From assembly GCF_947179515.1 (NCBI RefSeq), contig NC_067485.1, forward strand, positions 3,424,154-3,488,153: DNA of 64,000 bases, read 5' to 3'. A program made the position numbers and the translations under genes. Shown here piece by piece: positions 33,953 through 45,169 of this stretch (positions are counted from its first letter, which is position 1; the number at the start of each line of letters is the position of its first letter). The stretch is from Apodemus sylvaticus. Its lineage: Eukaryota; Chordata; Mammalia; Rodentia; Muridae. The notes under the pieces were generated by a model. That model saw only the letters and a program-made list of their open reading frames with translations. It was not told where the DNA came from and made no database searches.

Positions 33953-34560
33953 GATACTCTCTAGAGAGCCAACAGGAGCAGGGTATTAGTGCATCTATCC
34001 CCTTCTGCCCCTGCTAACCCTCCCTCCTCCACCATCACTGCCCCTTGCCATCAGATGTGGGAGACCTGCACCACATCTGACATGGAGAGGACACCACTTT
34101 CTGATATTCTCTAGAGAAGTGATAGGAGCAGGGTATTAGGTAAGCATCACCACCTAACACAGAGAGTCCCAGAACCCCTCTGCTCAGTGACTCACTACTC
34201 AGCAGCCTCCAGTTTGCCTATCCCCTTCTGCCCCTTCTACCCCTCTCTCCTACCCTGTCACCACCCCTTTCCATCAGATGTGAGATAACTGGGCCACATC
34301 TGGCATGGAGAGGACACTACTTCTTGATACTCTCTAGAGAACTGACAGGAGCAGGGTATTAGAAAACCTATAGGAGCAGGGCATTCGAGAATTGGCAGGA
34401 GCAGGACATTCAACCCTTCCTAAGTCTGCGACAGGGGAGATCCCATCACCTGATACTTCCTAGAAAATTAGCTGTTTGCAGGGCATTGGACAGAAAGAGA
34501 ATCCCAGAAGAATAGAAATACAGGCCTGTAGGATAGAGAAGATAGTGTCAGCAAGACCAG
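33953..34560 (+). repeat. LINE-1 5'UTR monomer-like tandem units
   Basis: The phrase GATACTCTCTAGAGA..GACAGGAGCAGGGTATTAG, or a close variant, starts at 33953, 34103 and 34325. Intervening sequence (CCATCAGATGTG, CACATCTGGCATGGAGAGGA) is repeated between them. Spacings are about 150 and 222 bp. Rodent L1 promoters are built from tandem monomers of about 200 bp, so this is a decayed internal promoter. Confidence 0.7.
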
Positions 34561-34580
34561 CTAACACCAGGGATAACAAG

Positions 34581-35950
34581 ATGGCCAAAGGCAAATGCAA
34601 GATCATTACCAACAGAAACCAAGGCAACATGGCACCATCAGAACCCAGCTCTCCCACAACAGAAAATCCTCCATACTCCATCACATCAGAAAAGCAAGAA
34701 CCACATTTACAATCACATCTCATATTGCTGATGGAGGACTTCAAGAAGGAGATAAATAACTTCCTTAAAGAAATAGAAGAGAACATGGTATTGCATGGTA
34801 GTGTAACAGGTAGAAGCACAAAAATCCCTTAAAGAAAGACAAGAGAATATGGATCAAAAGGTAGAAGCTCTTAAAGAGGAAACAAAAAAATCTCTTAAAG
34901 AAATATGGTAGAAAATGTGTCAACAGGTTGAAGCCCTTAAAGAGTCAATACAAAAATCCCATAGCGAATTATGGGAGAAAATGGGTCAACATGCAGAAAC
35001 CCTTAAAGAGGAATCACAAAAACATCTAAAAGAAACACAGGAGAACATGGATCAACAGGTAGAAGCCCTTAAAGAGGAAACACAAAAATTCCTTTAAAAA
35101 TTTCAGGAAAAAAACAAACAAACAAACAAGTGAAAGAGGCGAACAAATCTATCCAGGATCAAAACCAGGAAATAGATTCAACAAAGAAATCAGAAATTGA
35201 GACAACTCTGAAAATAGAAAACCTTGGAAAGAATTCAGAGTTATAGATGCAAGCATCAACAACAGAATACAAGAGATAGAAGAAAGAATCTCAGATGCTG
35301 AAGATTCCATAGCGATCATTGACTCAACGAAGAAAATTTTGTACCCCAAAACATACAGGAACTCCAGGACACAATGAGAAGACCAAACCTAAGGATCATA
35401 GGAAAAGAAGAAAGTGAGGATTTATGTCTTAAAGGCGCAATAAATATCTTTAACAAAATTATAGAGGATAACTTCCCTAACCTAAAGAAAGAGATGCCCA
35501 TGAGCATGCAGGAAGCCTACAGAACTAAAAGCAGATTGGACCAGAGCAGAAATTCCTCCCATCACATAATAATCAAAACACCAAATGCACTAAACAAAGA
35601 AAGAATATTAAAAGCAGTGAGAGAAAAACGTCAAGTAACAAATAAAGGCAGACCTATCAGAATTACACCAGACTTCTCACTAGAGACTATGAAAGCCAGA
35701 AAAGCCTGGGCAGATCTCATACAGCCCCTAAGAGAACATAAATGTCAGTCCAGACTACTATACCCAGCAAAACTTTCAATTACCATAGATGGTAAAAACA
35801 AGACATTCCATGACAAAAAGCAACTTTACATAGCACCTTTCCACAAATCCAGCTTTGCAAAGGATAATGGGTGGAAAATACCAACACAAGAGAGTGAACC
35901 ACACTGCAGAAAAATCAATAAGGTAATCTTTCATCAAGCCCAATAGAAGA
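34581..35950 (+). pseudogene. LINE-1 ORF1 (RNA-binding chaperone), broken
   Basis: The start ATGGCCAAAGGCAAATGCAA is at 34581, preceded by GATAACAAG. The N-terminal part is open to 34832 only. A coiled-coil stretch at about 34840-35097 consists of at least four 22-residue units of the type QQVEALKEETQKSLKEIQEN, with an internal stop near 34910. The RNA-recognition and C-terminal domains follow in another frame (35374-35946, beginning MRRPNLRIIG). In intact elements ORF1p trimerises and coats L1 RNA. Here several stops and frameshifts abolish it. Confidence 0.85.
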
Positions 35951-35966
35951 TAGCTATACAACCAGA

Positions 35967-38900
35967 ATGTCACCTTTAACTAAAAAGATAACAGTAAGCA
36001 ACAATCACTTTTCCTTATTATCTCTTGATATCAATGGTCTCAAATCCCCTATAAAAAGACATAGACTAAAGGACTGGATACATAAACAAGACCCAATGTT
36101 TTGCTGCATACAAGAAACCCATCTCAGTGACAAAGACAGGCACTATTTAAGAGTCAAAGGATGGAAAACAATTTTCCAAGCAAATGGTCCCAAGAAACAA
36201 GCTGGAATGGCCATTCTTATATAGGATAAAATTGACCTTCAACCAAAAGTTGTCAAAAAAGATAAGGAGGGACACTTCATACTGGTCAAAGGAAAGTTCT
36301 ACAAAGATGAATTCTCCATTCTGAGCATCTATGATCCGAACTCAAGGGCACCCACATTCATAAAAGAAACTTTAAAAAGCCCATAGCACACATTGCACCC
36401 CACACAATAATAGTGGGAGACTTCAACACCCCACTGTCAAAATTGGACAAGTAATGGAACCAGAAACTAAATAGACATATAGTGAAACTAACTGAAGTTA
36501 TAGACCAACTGGATCTAGCAGATATTTATAGAACATTCCACCCTAAAACAAAAGAATGTACCTTCTTCTCAGCACCTCATGGTACCTTCTTCAAAACTGA
36601 CCATATAATTGGTCACAAAACAGGCCTCAACTGATATAGAAATATTGAAATTATTTCATATATCTTATCAGGTCACCATGGCCTAAGGCTGGTCTTAAGC
36701 TCAAACAAAAGCAATGGAAAACACACATAAACATGGACTTTGAACAATGCTCTTCACAACGATAGGTTGGTCAAGAAAGTAATAAAGAAAGAAATTAAAA
36801 GACTTTGTAGAATTCAATGAAAATGAAGATATATCATACCAAAATTTGTGGAACACAATGAAAACAGTGCTAAGAGGAAAACTCATAACTCTGTGTGCCT
36901 CCCAAAAGAGAATGGAAAGAGCTTACACTAACAGCTTGACCGTGCACTTGAAGGCTCTAGAACAAAAGGAAGCAAATACCCCAGAAAGGAGTAGACAGCA
37001 GGAAATAACCAAACTTAGAGCCGAAATCAACCAAGCAGAAACAAAAAGAGCTATACAAAGAATCAGCAAAACAAGGAGCTGCTGCTTCTTTGAAAAAATC
37101 AACAAGATAGATAATCCCTTACCCCAACTATCCAGGGGGCATGGAGACAATATCCAAATTAATAAAATCAGAAATGAAAAGGGAGACATAACAACAGAAA
37201 CAGTGGAAATTCAAAAAAGTCATCAGATCCTACTACAAGAGTTTATACTCAACAAAGTTTGAAAACCTGGATGAAATGGATAACTTTCTAGATACATACC
37301 AGGAACGAATGTTAAAACAGGATCAGATAAGCCATCTAAGTAGTTCCATAAGCCCTGAGGAAATGGAAGCAGTCATTTATAGTCTCCCTTCCAAAAAATT
37401 TGAGGACCAGATAGGTTTAGCAGGGAATTCTATCAAATCTTCAAAGAAGAGTTAATGCCAATACTCTTCAAACTTTTCCACGAAATAGAAACTCAAGGAA
37501 CACTACCCAACTCATTCTATGAAGCCATAATCATGCTTATACCTAAACCAAACAAAGACCAAAGAAGGAAGGAGAACTTCAGACCAATCTCCCTCATGAA
37601 CATTGATGCAAAACTACTGAACAAAATCCTGGCCAACTGAATCCAAGAATTCACCATAACTTTAATTCACCATAATCAGGTAGGCTTCATCCCAGGGATG
37701 CAGGGATGGTTCAATATATGAAAATCAGTCAATGTAATTCACTACATAAACAAACTAATGGAAGAAAACCACATGGTCATTTCATTAGATGCTGAAAAGG
37801 CTTTTGGCAAAATTCAACATCCCTTCATGATAAAAGTCTTGGAGAGATTGGGAATCCAATGCCCATATCTAAACATAATGAAAGCAATATACTGCAAACT
37901 GGTAGCCAACATCAAACTAAATGGAGAGAAACTTGAGGCAATCCCTCTAAAATCAGGGACCAGACAAGGCTGCCCACTCTCTCCCTATCTATTCAATATA
38001 GTACTTGAGGTCCTAGCCAGAGCAATCAAGCAGCAAAAAGAGGTCAAAGGTAACAAAGTAGAATGGAAGAAGTAAAACTATCACTATTTGCAGATGATAT
38101 GATAGTATACTTAAGCGACCCCAAGACTTCCACCAGAGAACTCCTAAAGCTGATAAACAACTTCAGCAACATGGCTGGATATAAAATTAACTCAAGAAAA
38201 TCAGTAGTGTTCCTCTACTCAAAGGATAAACAAGAGGAGAAAGAAATTACGGAAATGACACCCTTCACAATAGTCCCAAATAATATTTCATACCTAGGTG
38301 TGACCCTGACAAAGCAAGTGAAGGGTCTATATGACAAGAACTTTAAGCCTCTGAAGAAAGAACTCAAAGAAAGTCTCAGAAGATGGAAAGATCTCCCATG
38401 TTCATGGATTGGCAGGATCACTATAGTAAAAATTGCCATCTTGCCGAAAGCAATCTACATATTCAATGCAATCCCCAGTAAAATTCTAAAGCAATTCCTC
38501 ATAGATCTAGAAATAGCAATTCTCAAATTCATCTGGAATAGCAAAAAACCCAGGATAGCAAAAACTATTCTCTACAACAAAAGATATTCTGGGGGAATCC
38601 CCACCCCTGACCTCAAGCTCTACTATAGAGTGATAGTGATAAAAAATTGTTTGGTATTGGTATGCAGACAGGCAGGAAGATCAATGGAATAGAATTGAAA
38701 ACCCAGAAAAGAACCCACACACGTACAGTCACTTGATATTTGACAAAGGAGCTGAAAACATCCAGTGGAAAAAAGACAGCATTTTTTTTTTTTAACAAAT
38801 GGTGCTGGATCAACTGGAGGTCTGCATGCAGAAAAAATGCAAATCGACCCATACTTATCTCCTTGTACAAAGCTCAAGTCAAAGTGGATCAAAGATCTAC

Positions 38901-40026
38901 ACAGAAAATCAGACACACTGAAGCTTATAGAGGAGAAAGTGGGGACAAACCTTGAACACATGGGCACAGGGGGAAAGTTTCTGAACAGAACACCAATGGC
39001 TTATGCTCTAAGAACAAAAATCGACAAATGGGACATCATAAAACTGCAAAGCTTCTGTCAGACAAAGAACACAGTCAATAAGACAAAAGAGCAACCAACA
39101 AATTAGGAAAAGATCTTTACTAAACCTACATCTGATTGTTGGCTAATATCCAACATATACAAAGAGCTCAAGAAGTTAGTCTCCAGAGAATCAAATAACC
39201 CTATTGTTTTTCGTTGTTGTTGTTGTTTTTTTTTGTTGTTGTTTTAGTTTTTTGTTTTTTGAGACAGGGTTTCTCTGTGTGGTCCTGGCTGTCCTGGATC
39301 TCACTCTGTAGACCAGGCTGGCTTCGAACTCAGCAATCCACCTACCTCTGCCTCCCAAGTGCTGGGATAACAGGTGTGTGCCACCATGCTTGGCTCAAAT
39401 AACCCTCTTAAAAATGGGGTACAGAGCTTAACAAGGAATTCTCAACTGAGAAAACTCAAATTGCTCTAATGCACCTAAAGAAATGTACAGAATCCTTAGT
39501 TATCAGGGAAATTCTAATCAAAACAACACTGAGATTCCACCTTACACCAGTCAGAATGGTTAAGATGAAAAACTCAGGGGACAGCAGATTCTGGAGAGGA
39601 TGTGGGGAAAGAGGAACTCTTCTCCATTGTTGGTGAGATTGCAAGCTTGTAAAACCACTCTGGAAATGAGTTTGGTGATTCCTCAGAAAATTAGACATAG
39701 TACAACCTGTGGACCCAGCTATACCGTTCCTGGGCATATGCCCAGAAGGTGCTTCTACATGTAATAAGGACACATGCTGCACTATGTTCATAGCTGCCTT
39801 ATTTATAATAGCCAGAAGTTGGAAAGAACCCATATGTCCCTCAACAGAGGAATGGATACAGAAACTGTGGTATATATACACAATGGAGTACAATTCAGCT
39901 ATTTAAAACAATGAATTCATGAAATTCTTAGGCAAATGGATGGAACTAGAAAGTGTCATCCTGAGCGAGATTACCCAGTCACAGAAGAACACAGATGGTA
40001 TGCACTCACTAATAAGTGAATGCTAG
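35967..40026 (+). pseudogene. LINE-1 ORF2 (endonuclease / reverse transcriptase), broken
   Basis: It starts with MSPLTKKITVSNNHFSLLSL at 35967, the endonuclease domain with an LDINGL motif and QETHL catalytic region. The open frame closes at 36224 and resumes in pieces: 36846-37262, 37455-37640, 37758-38075, 38063-38692 and onward. The RT core FADDM is intact at 38087-38101. The C-terminal domain is recognisable around 39700-39900 (LGICPEGAST, YIYTMEYNSAI) and the stop is near 40026. More than six frame breaks make it non-functional. Confidence 0.88.
39250..39394 (-). mobile_element. B1 SINE nested in LINE-1 ORF2
   Basis: Antisense B1 with a T-rich head (its A-tail), TTTTGAGACAGGGTTTCTCT, and the complement of the pol III head (GTGTGTGCCACCATG). 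It is flanked by the direct repeat TCAAATAACCCT at 39191-39202 and 39395-39406, the target-site duplication of its insertion into the L1. Confidence 0.92.
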
Positions 40027-40593
40027 TCCAAAAACTCAAAATAAGCAATTTACAATTCACCCAGCACAGGAAGCTCAAGAATGTGGACTTAAGTGAGAGT
40101 TCTATGGTTCCTCCAAGAAAGGGAGCATAATACTCACAGGATCAATAAGGGAGGCAATGTGTGGTGCAGAGTCTGAAGTAAAGGCCACCCAGTGACTCCC
40201 CTACCTGGGGATTCATCCTATAAATAGTCACAAAACCCCAACACTATGACAAGAAGAGTGTACCCAAAGGAGCATACCATGGCTCCAGAGGGGCCCTACC
40301 AGAGCCTTACAAATACAGAGGCAGAAACTAGCACCCAACTATTGGACTGGGCTTGGGGTCCCCAACGGAGGATCAGGAGTGTGGTCTGGAGGAGCTGAAG
40401 GCGTTTATAGCTCTATGGGAAGAACAATGACTTCAGACACCCAGACACCCCAAGACTCCCAGGAACTGAACCATCAACCAAGGAGTACACATGGTTCAAG
40501 CCAAATATGTGGCAGAGGAATGCCTTGTTGGGCATCGGTGGGAGGAGTGGTCTTTTATCAAGTAAAGGATCAATAGAGGCCCCAACAAAGAAA

Positions 40594-40725
40594 AATGGAT
40601 GGGGGTGAGGGTGGGGGGAGGTGGGAGGGTGTCCAGTATAGGGGCATATACATGGAGGCAGGGGGTGGGAGGAGGGGTAGGGAATCTTTGGGGAGGGGGG
40701 CTTTTGGGAGGGGGAAATTGGGAAA
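40594..40725 (+). repeat. G-rich 3'UTR tract of LINE-1
   Basis: Runs of three to six G recur about every 5-15 nt (for example GGGGGTGAGGGTGGGGGGAG near 40600 and GGGGAGGGGGGC near 40690). Polypurine, G-quadruplex-prone tracts are a conserved feature of mammalian L1 3'UTRs. Confidence 0.8.
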
Positions 40726-40789
40726 GATTTTACCATTGGCAATGTAAATGAAGAAGATACTCAATAAAAAATAAATAGAAAACAAAACA

Positions 40790-42260
40790 GATGTATAAAC
40801 TTAAGTTTCTTTTCCATTCTTTCTGACCTTCCTGGACTATGTTCTCAATAGTTGGTAGGTAATAGAGCCTGGTTGTGTCTCAGATATGGAAAGAAAAATG
40901 GAAGCCATCTTTTTTCTAGTATTTACACATTCTAGTTTACATATGAGAAAAATTCATATTGAAGAATTAAGAAACTTTTTTAGATAAATTACAGGAAGCA
41001 GCACTAAGAACCAAATACAAAATCATCATGTAAGTAAAAAAATACTTAAGAGATAGCCCACATTATACTGCTTATTTGTTGGGCTTTATCCCAAATCCCA
41101 AGATAGAAGCAACAGAAACATAGGCTATATTTTGAATAGTGATTATTGGCAAGGAATATACATTTTATCAATATGTTACAAAGGCTAGTTTGTCTGGAGC
41201 CACTTTTTGTTTAATGCCACCTCAGCTGAAATGCTTTGGATCCTACACTTGGAGACCATGTGCTTTATAAGTTGCAAGATCATGCATGCCGCTTCTTTCT
41301 CTACTTGCTGATTTCTGTTTTTCCCTTTTAACTCCTCCTGTTTCTCAGTTGAGTCTTACTATCATTGAGTTGTATGCTCTTCTACCGAAAATTGCATCCA
41401 AACACTAAGAATTCCAGTTTTTACATGTTTTTTAAAAGAAAAATTAATGTCCAGTAGGGGAATTTAAATGAGGTTTATAGGGATCTGTATCATGGAAAAG
41501 ACCTGTCTATTGCACAATAATGAACATACAGTTTCAATAGTTTCTCTATGTTTGTATTCAGAGAAACCATAAGGGCTGTAAGAGGAAATGATGATTAGAA
41601 TTGATAAAGAAAAAGTGTGTCCTCTGTTAGGCATCTCAACTTAGGTCACCCACACTGAATGATGAGAGCCTCCCCATCTTGAGTCTCTGGACTTATGATT
41701 CTCTCCACCATACTCTGATATTACACTATAGATTTGTATGACCTAAAACTCATGCTTAGCAAAAGAAAAAAAAATCAGTCTTGGAGTTTTATTATGATCT
41801 ATGAAAAATAAATGAGCATATTTGTAATGAAATGTGAAGATGCATTATTCACCATCGTTGGACTGCTACTAATAGAGGTCAGTGTGTCTCTGAGGGCCTG
41901 GCAGTCACTGAAATCAACAAATTAATGGAAATTACTCCCACTGGCTTGTTTTTCCCCAAGAGGTGAATTATAGATGAGTAGTAGTGAGTTGTTAAGTTCT
42001 ATTCTAAGAATTTTACAAATGAATCTTCTGTCATTTTAAAGTTTGTTACATTGGTTCTAGAACTACAGTTCATATCAGAATCATCCTAGTATCAGGAGTC
42101 GACTCCAATGTCTGGATACAATTGTCTCAGGGAATGAAACACTAGCTGGGGGACCCATTTCAGAAATGTGCTTTTTCTATTCATTCTCAGATATGAAACT
42201 GCTACTGACCTTAAAGGAAAAATGATTCTGTAGATGATAATATGCCTTATATATCAAAAC
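40790..42260 (+). repeat. PEC 5' flank, copy in first duplicated unit
   Basis: Non-coding. It aligns by eye with 47080-47925 and then 49918-50460, and in its second half with the flank of the intact gene (about 3130-3300 and 6200-6790). Shared phrases include AGCCTGGTTGTGTCTCAGAT and GGAGCCACTTTTTGT. The second unit carries an extra 2 kb (about 47925-49918) that is missing here. Confidence 0.7.
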
Positions 42261-42401
42261 ACCTGGACATGCCCTTCAAATCTTCTTTTCATTGGCTCTT
42301 TTGGTGACTGTATTAGGCTTCCAGTCACTGGGACTTCATCCACTGTTTGCCTATAATCTGTCCATGTGAGATATGTGGGGATGCCTTATGAAAACTGGAG
42401 A

Positions 42402-44197
42402 GCTGTGTGGATTGATACTTGGAATTTAAAGCTTAAAGGAGGTATTTCTGGGCCCTATCTGGGGACATCTGCAAAATCTGAAAAGCTGTGGAGTTCACTG
42501 AGGCAGCATAAGTCACCACAGGTGAAGTCTTGTATGTGCCAAAGCAGATGGAAAGTGACTCTGGAGGGGAGACTCCATGGAGAATGAGATAGATTCTCAG
42601 AAGGTGAGTATTTTCTAAGGGCTAGCAGGCATGTTGTGTGTTGGTCAAATTGACTAGAGAAGACAGAGAATAAAGCAGGCTCTGTGTGTCCAAGGCTGTA
42701 TGTCTCATTAAGTGCAAGTCTGTTTCTGTTTGCAAAAATTTACATCTGTTATATTCCACATACCTAGTAATAATTGTCACATATTGATCAAGTATAGATC
42801 ATGGTTTCAGACATATCACCTGGCTCTTTTCAGTTGACATATGCTGATATTGTAGGAGGTGGAATGTTCTTACCTAGGAACTAGGGCAGTGATCCTAACC
42901 CTTTCTAATGCTGCAGGTCTATAAGAAAGAGCCTCAATTTTCAGTGGCCATTAAACAAAATCATTTCACTGTTCCTTGATAACTGTAATTTTGCTATTGC
43001 TATGAATCATATTGTTAATATCTAATATGCAGGATACATGATATGTGACACACAGGTTGAATACCACTCTACTATGGGAAGGGTTGCTTAGAAAATTAGT
43101 TATTTGAGAACCTAAAACCCTGTGAATAATTTGATATGGTACTGACCTCCACTTGTAGTGCAGGTTATATATAGTGATTCCATATGAAACCATCATAATC
43201 AATTTAAGAGTCACTGAGTCTGGTCATATGGACTCCACTGTGAAATGCAAAGAATAGTAACTGATTTGTACCATATATTTTTATAGAAGATATTTTACAG
43301 TTTTCATTCAAGAAAGGAATATGATATGATTTGTTCACACTCTATGGCTCACAGTGAAATTAGCACCTGATAACAAATATTAAAAGATTTTCTTGGTATA
43401 TGGCAAGTCATTTATACTCATGTCTATGGTTGTTAGTAACTTTTGGTCTTCTGCATATATGGAAGGTGCAGTACAGCTGAATTTTTCTATTTTAGAATTG
43501 TTGGTATTTGCTTTCCATTTTGCACTGACCTAATAGCTACCAGTGGCTGACTTATTTTAGGTATATACTTAGTCCTATCTATAATCATTGCATATATATT
43601 TTAAATTGTAGTTCAAATAATTTTATTAACCATGGAGGGTAAAAATTTTCAGTGTAGTAAGGACATTTAAAAAAACACGCTCCTATCTTAATATCTCTTA
43701 TCTCTCCAGGTCCATGAGACATGACTCCTAATGTCTTCATGTACTTCTCATGTTTGGGGGTGGCGTCAGATGCTCCAGTACTTGATTCTAATTTGAATGC
43801 TGAATGGCAAGAGTTATCAAGGAAAGATGAAAAATGGTACAGCCTTATTGGGTAACTGGAAATGGTTCAGAAGAACCCCAAGAATGAATTGTCCTTTGCT
43901 CCAAAGTATCTAGCCACATTAATAGTCATAGGCTCCAATTTCACAGAATGATTATCTAATCACAATCATTCTAAAGACAGAGTGTTCAGATTCTGTTTCC
44001 TTACCATGCAGAGAATGTAAAGGTATAGCATACTGAGACTATGTCTCTTGGCTTCTATTCACTTGCATCCACAAGTGTATATAGTCAGCTTTTCAGACTC
44101 AATGAGAGTGGAAAATCATGAAGAAACATGGTTTTCAGTGCTTTTCCCAAATTTGTCAGCTGGCAAAGAAGAGTATGTGACTATTCTTTGGAAGCAG
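42402..44197 (+). pseudogene. Truncated cathepsin copy 1 (exons 1, 2, partial 4)
   Basis: Paralogue of the intact cathepsin gene. Exon 1 homology is 42402-42521. Exon 2 is 43710-43846, with ATG at 43721 and an open 42-codon leader/propeptide frame of the same length as in the intact gene. Its splice donor reads AT instead of GT at 43847. Exon 3 and the first half of exon 4 are deleted: intron 2 sequence (GTCAGCTTTT) joins exon 4 sequence near 44091. The rest of exon 4 runs to its donor at 44198. Intron 4 sequence continues to about 44615, a few bases from where exon 5 should start, and is replaced there by an L1 fragment. No catalytic exon exists, so no protease can be made. A leader/propeptide-only product is conceivable only by reading through, and would stop at once after exon 2. 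Confidence 0.85.
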
Positions 44198-44621
44198 GTA
44201 TGACAGTGTCTTCAGTCCATCTTCCTAACCATATGATAAAAAAATAAATACTTTGTGTCTCAGTATACACATTGAATATGGAGATGTGTACAAATCACTT
44301 TTTAGATAATATTTTTCTTCTCTGAATGCTTTGTACATTTTAACAATGTATACTAACAATCCATTATACACCACTAGCCTCCAACTCATCTCTGTAAAGA
44401 ATTCATGTCTCATTTTATTTGCATTAAGGGCCCATAAACCAGTTGTTCCTGCTTAAATGTTCACAGGTAGACACCCACTGAGGCATGGAAAACCTGCCAA
44501 CAGTCATGTTCTGTATAAGTCCTTGTCATTTATTACAAATTATTAGGCTCCCTATATTGTTGGTTGAATTGATATTAATTTGTGGACAACTGTGTTTTCT
44601 TCTCTGGTTTGAATAAATGTA

Positions 44622-45169
44622 GGTAAAGAACATTGTCAAGAGGAGAAAATGGCAACTTACAAATTGGGAAAAGAAAATTCACCAAACTTACATGTGACAG
44701 AGGACTAATCTCCAAAATATATAAAAACCCAAAATGTTAGAGATCAACAACATAAATAACTAAATTAAAAATGGGATGCAGAACTAAACAGTGAATTCTC
44801 AACAGAGAATCTCAAATGACAGAGAAGTACATAAAGAAATGTTCAACATACTTACTCACCAGGGAAATACAAATCAAAATGACCCTGAGATTGCTTCTTA
44901 CAGGCAACAGAATAGCTAAGATCAAAGACTCAAACTACGGGACTTGCTGTCTAGGATTGGAAGCAAGGGGAACACTCCTCCATTAGAGTGGGAGTAGAAA
45001 CTGTCATGACCACTTTTGAAATCAATTTGGCAATTTTTCAGAATATGGCACTAGCTCCACATGAAGACCCAGATATACCCTCCTGAGCATATACCTAAAA
45101 TATTTTCCACTGTACTACATGGACACAAGACCCCCTATGTTCATAACAGAATCATTTATAATAGCCAGA
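44622..45169 (+). mobile_element. LINE-1 ORF2 fragment at a duplication junction
   Basis: Diverged sense ORF2 C-terminal sequence (GKDIVKR..MATYKLG-like start, C-terminal phrase near 45090) ending at ATAATAGCCAGATG. It ends at the same point as the L1 at 27860-30349, next to the same downstream block. Its left end abuts cathepsin intron 4 sequence and is probably the breakpoint of the tandem duplication. Confidence 0.75.

Larger units (their letters stand above)
33915..40785 (+). mobile_element. Near-full-length LINE-1, inactive
   Basis: The most complete L1 in the window. It comprises a 5'UTR with tandem monomer-like units (33953-34580), ORF1 (34581 to about 35950), ORF2 (35967-40026), and a 3'UTR with a G-rich tract and A-rich tail (40027-40785). 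All reading frames are broken many times, so it cannot move. It is inserted into the cathepsin-flank duplication: the sequence before 32290 and after 40790 is contiguous in the second duplicated copy near 47080. A B1 SINE is nested in ORF2. Confidence 0.92.
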
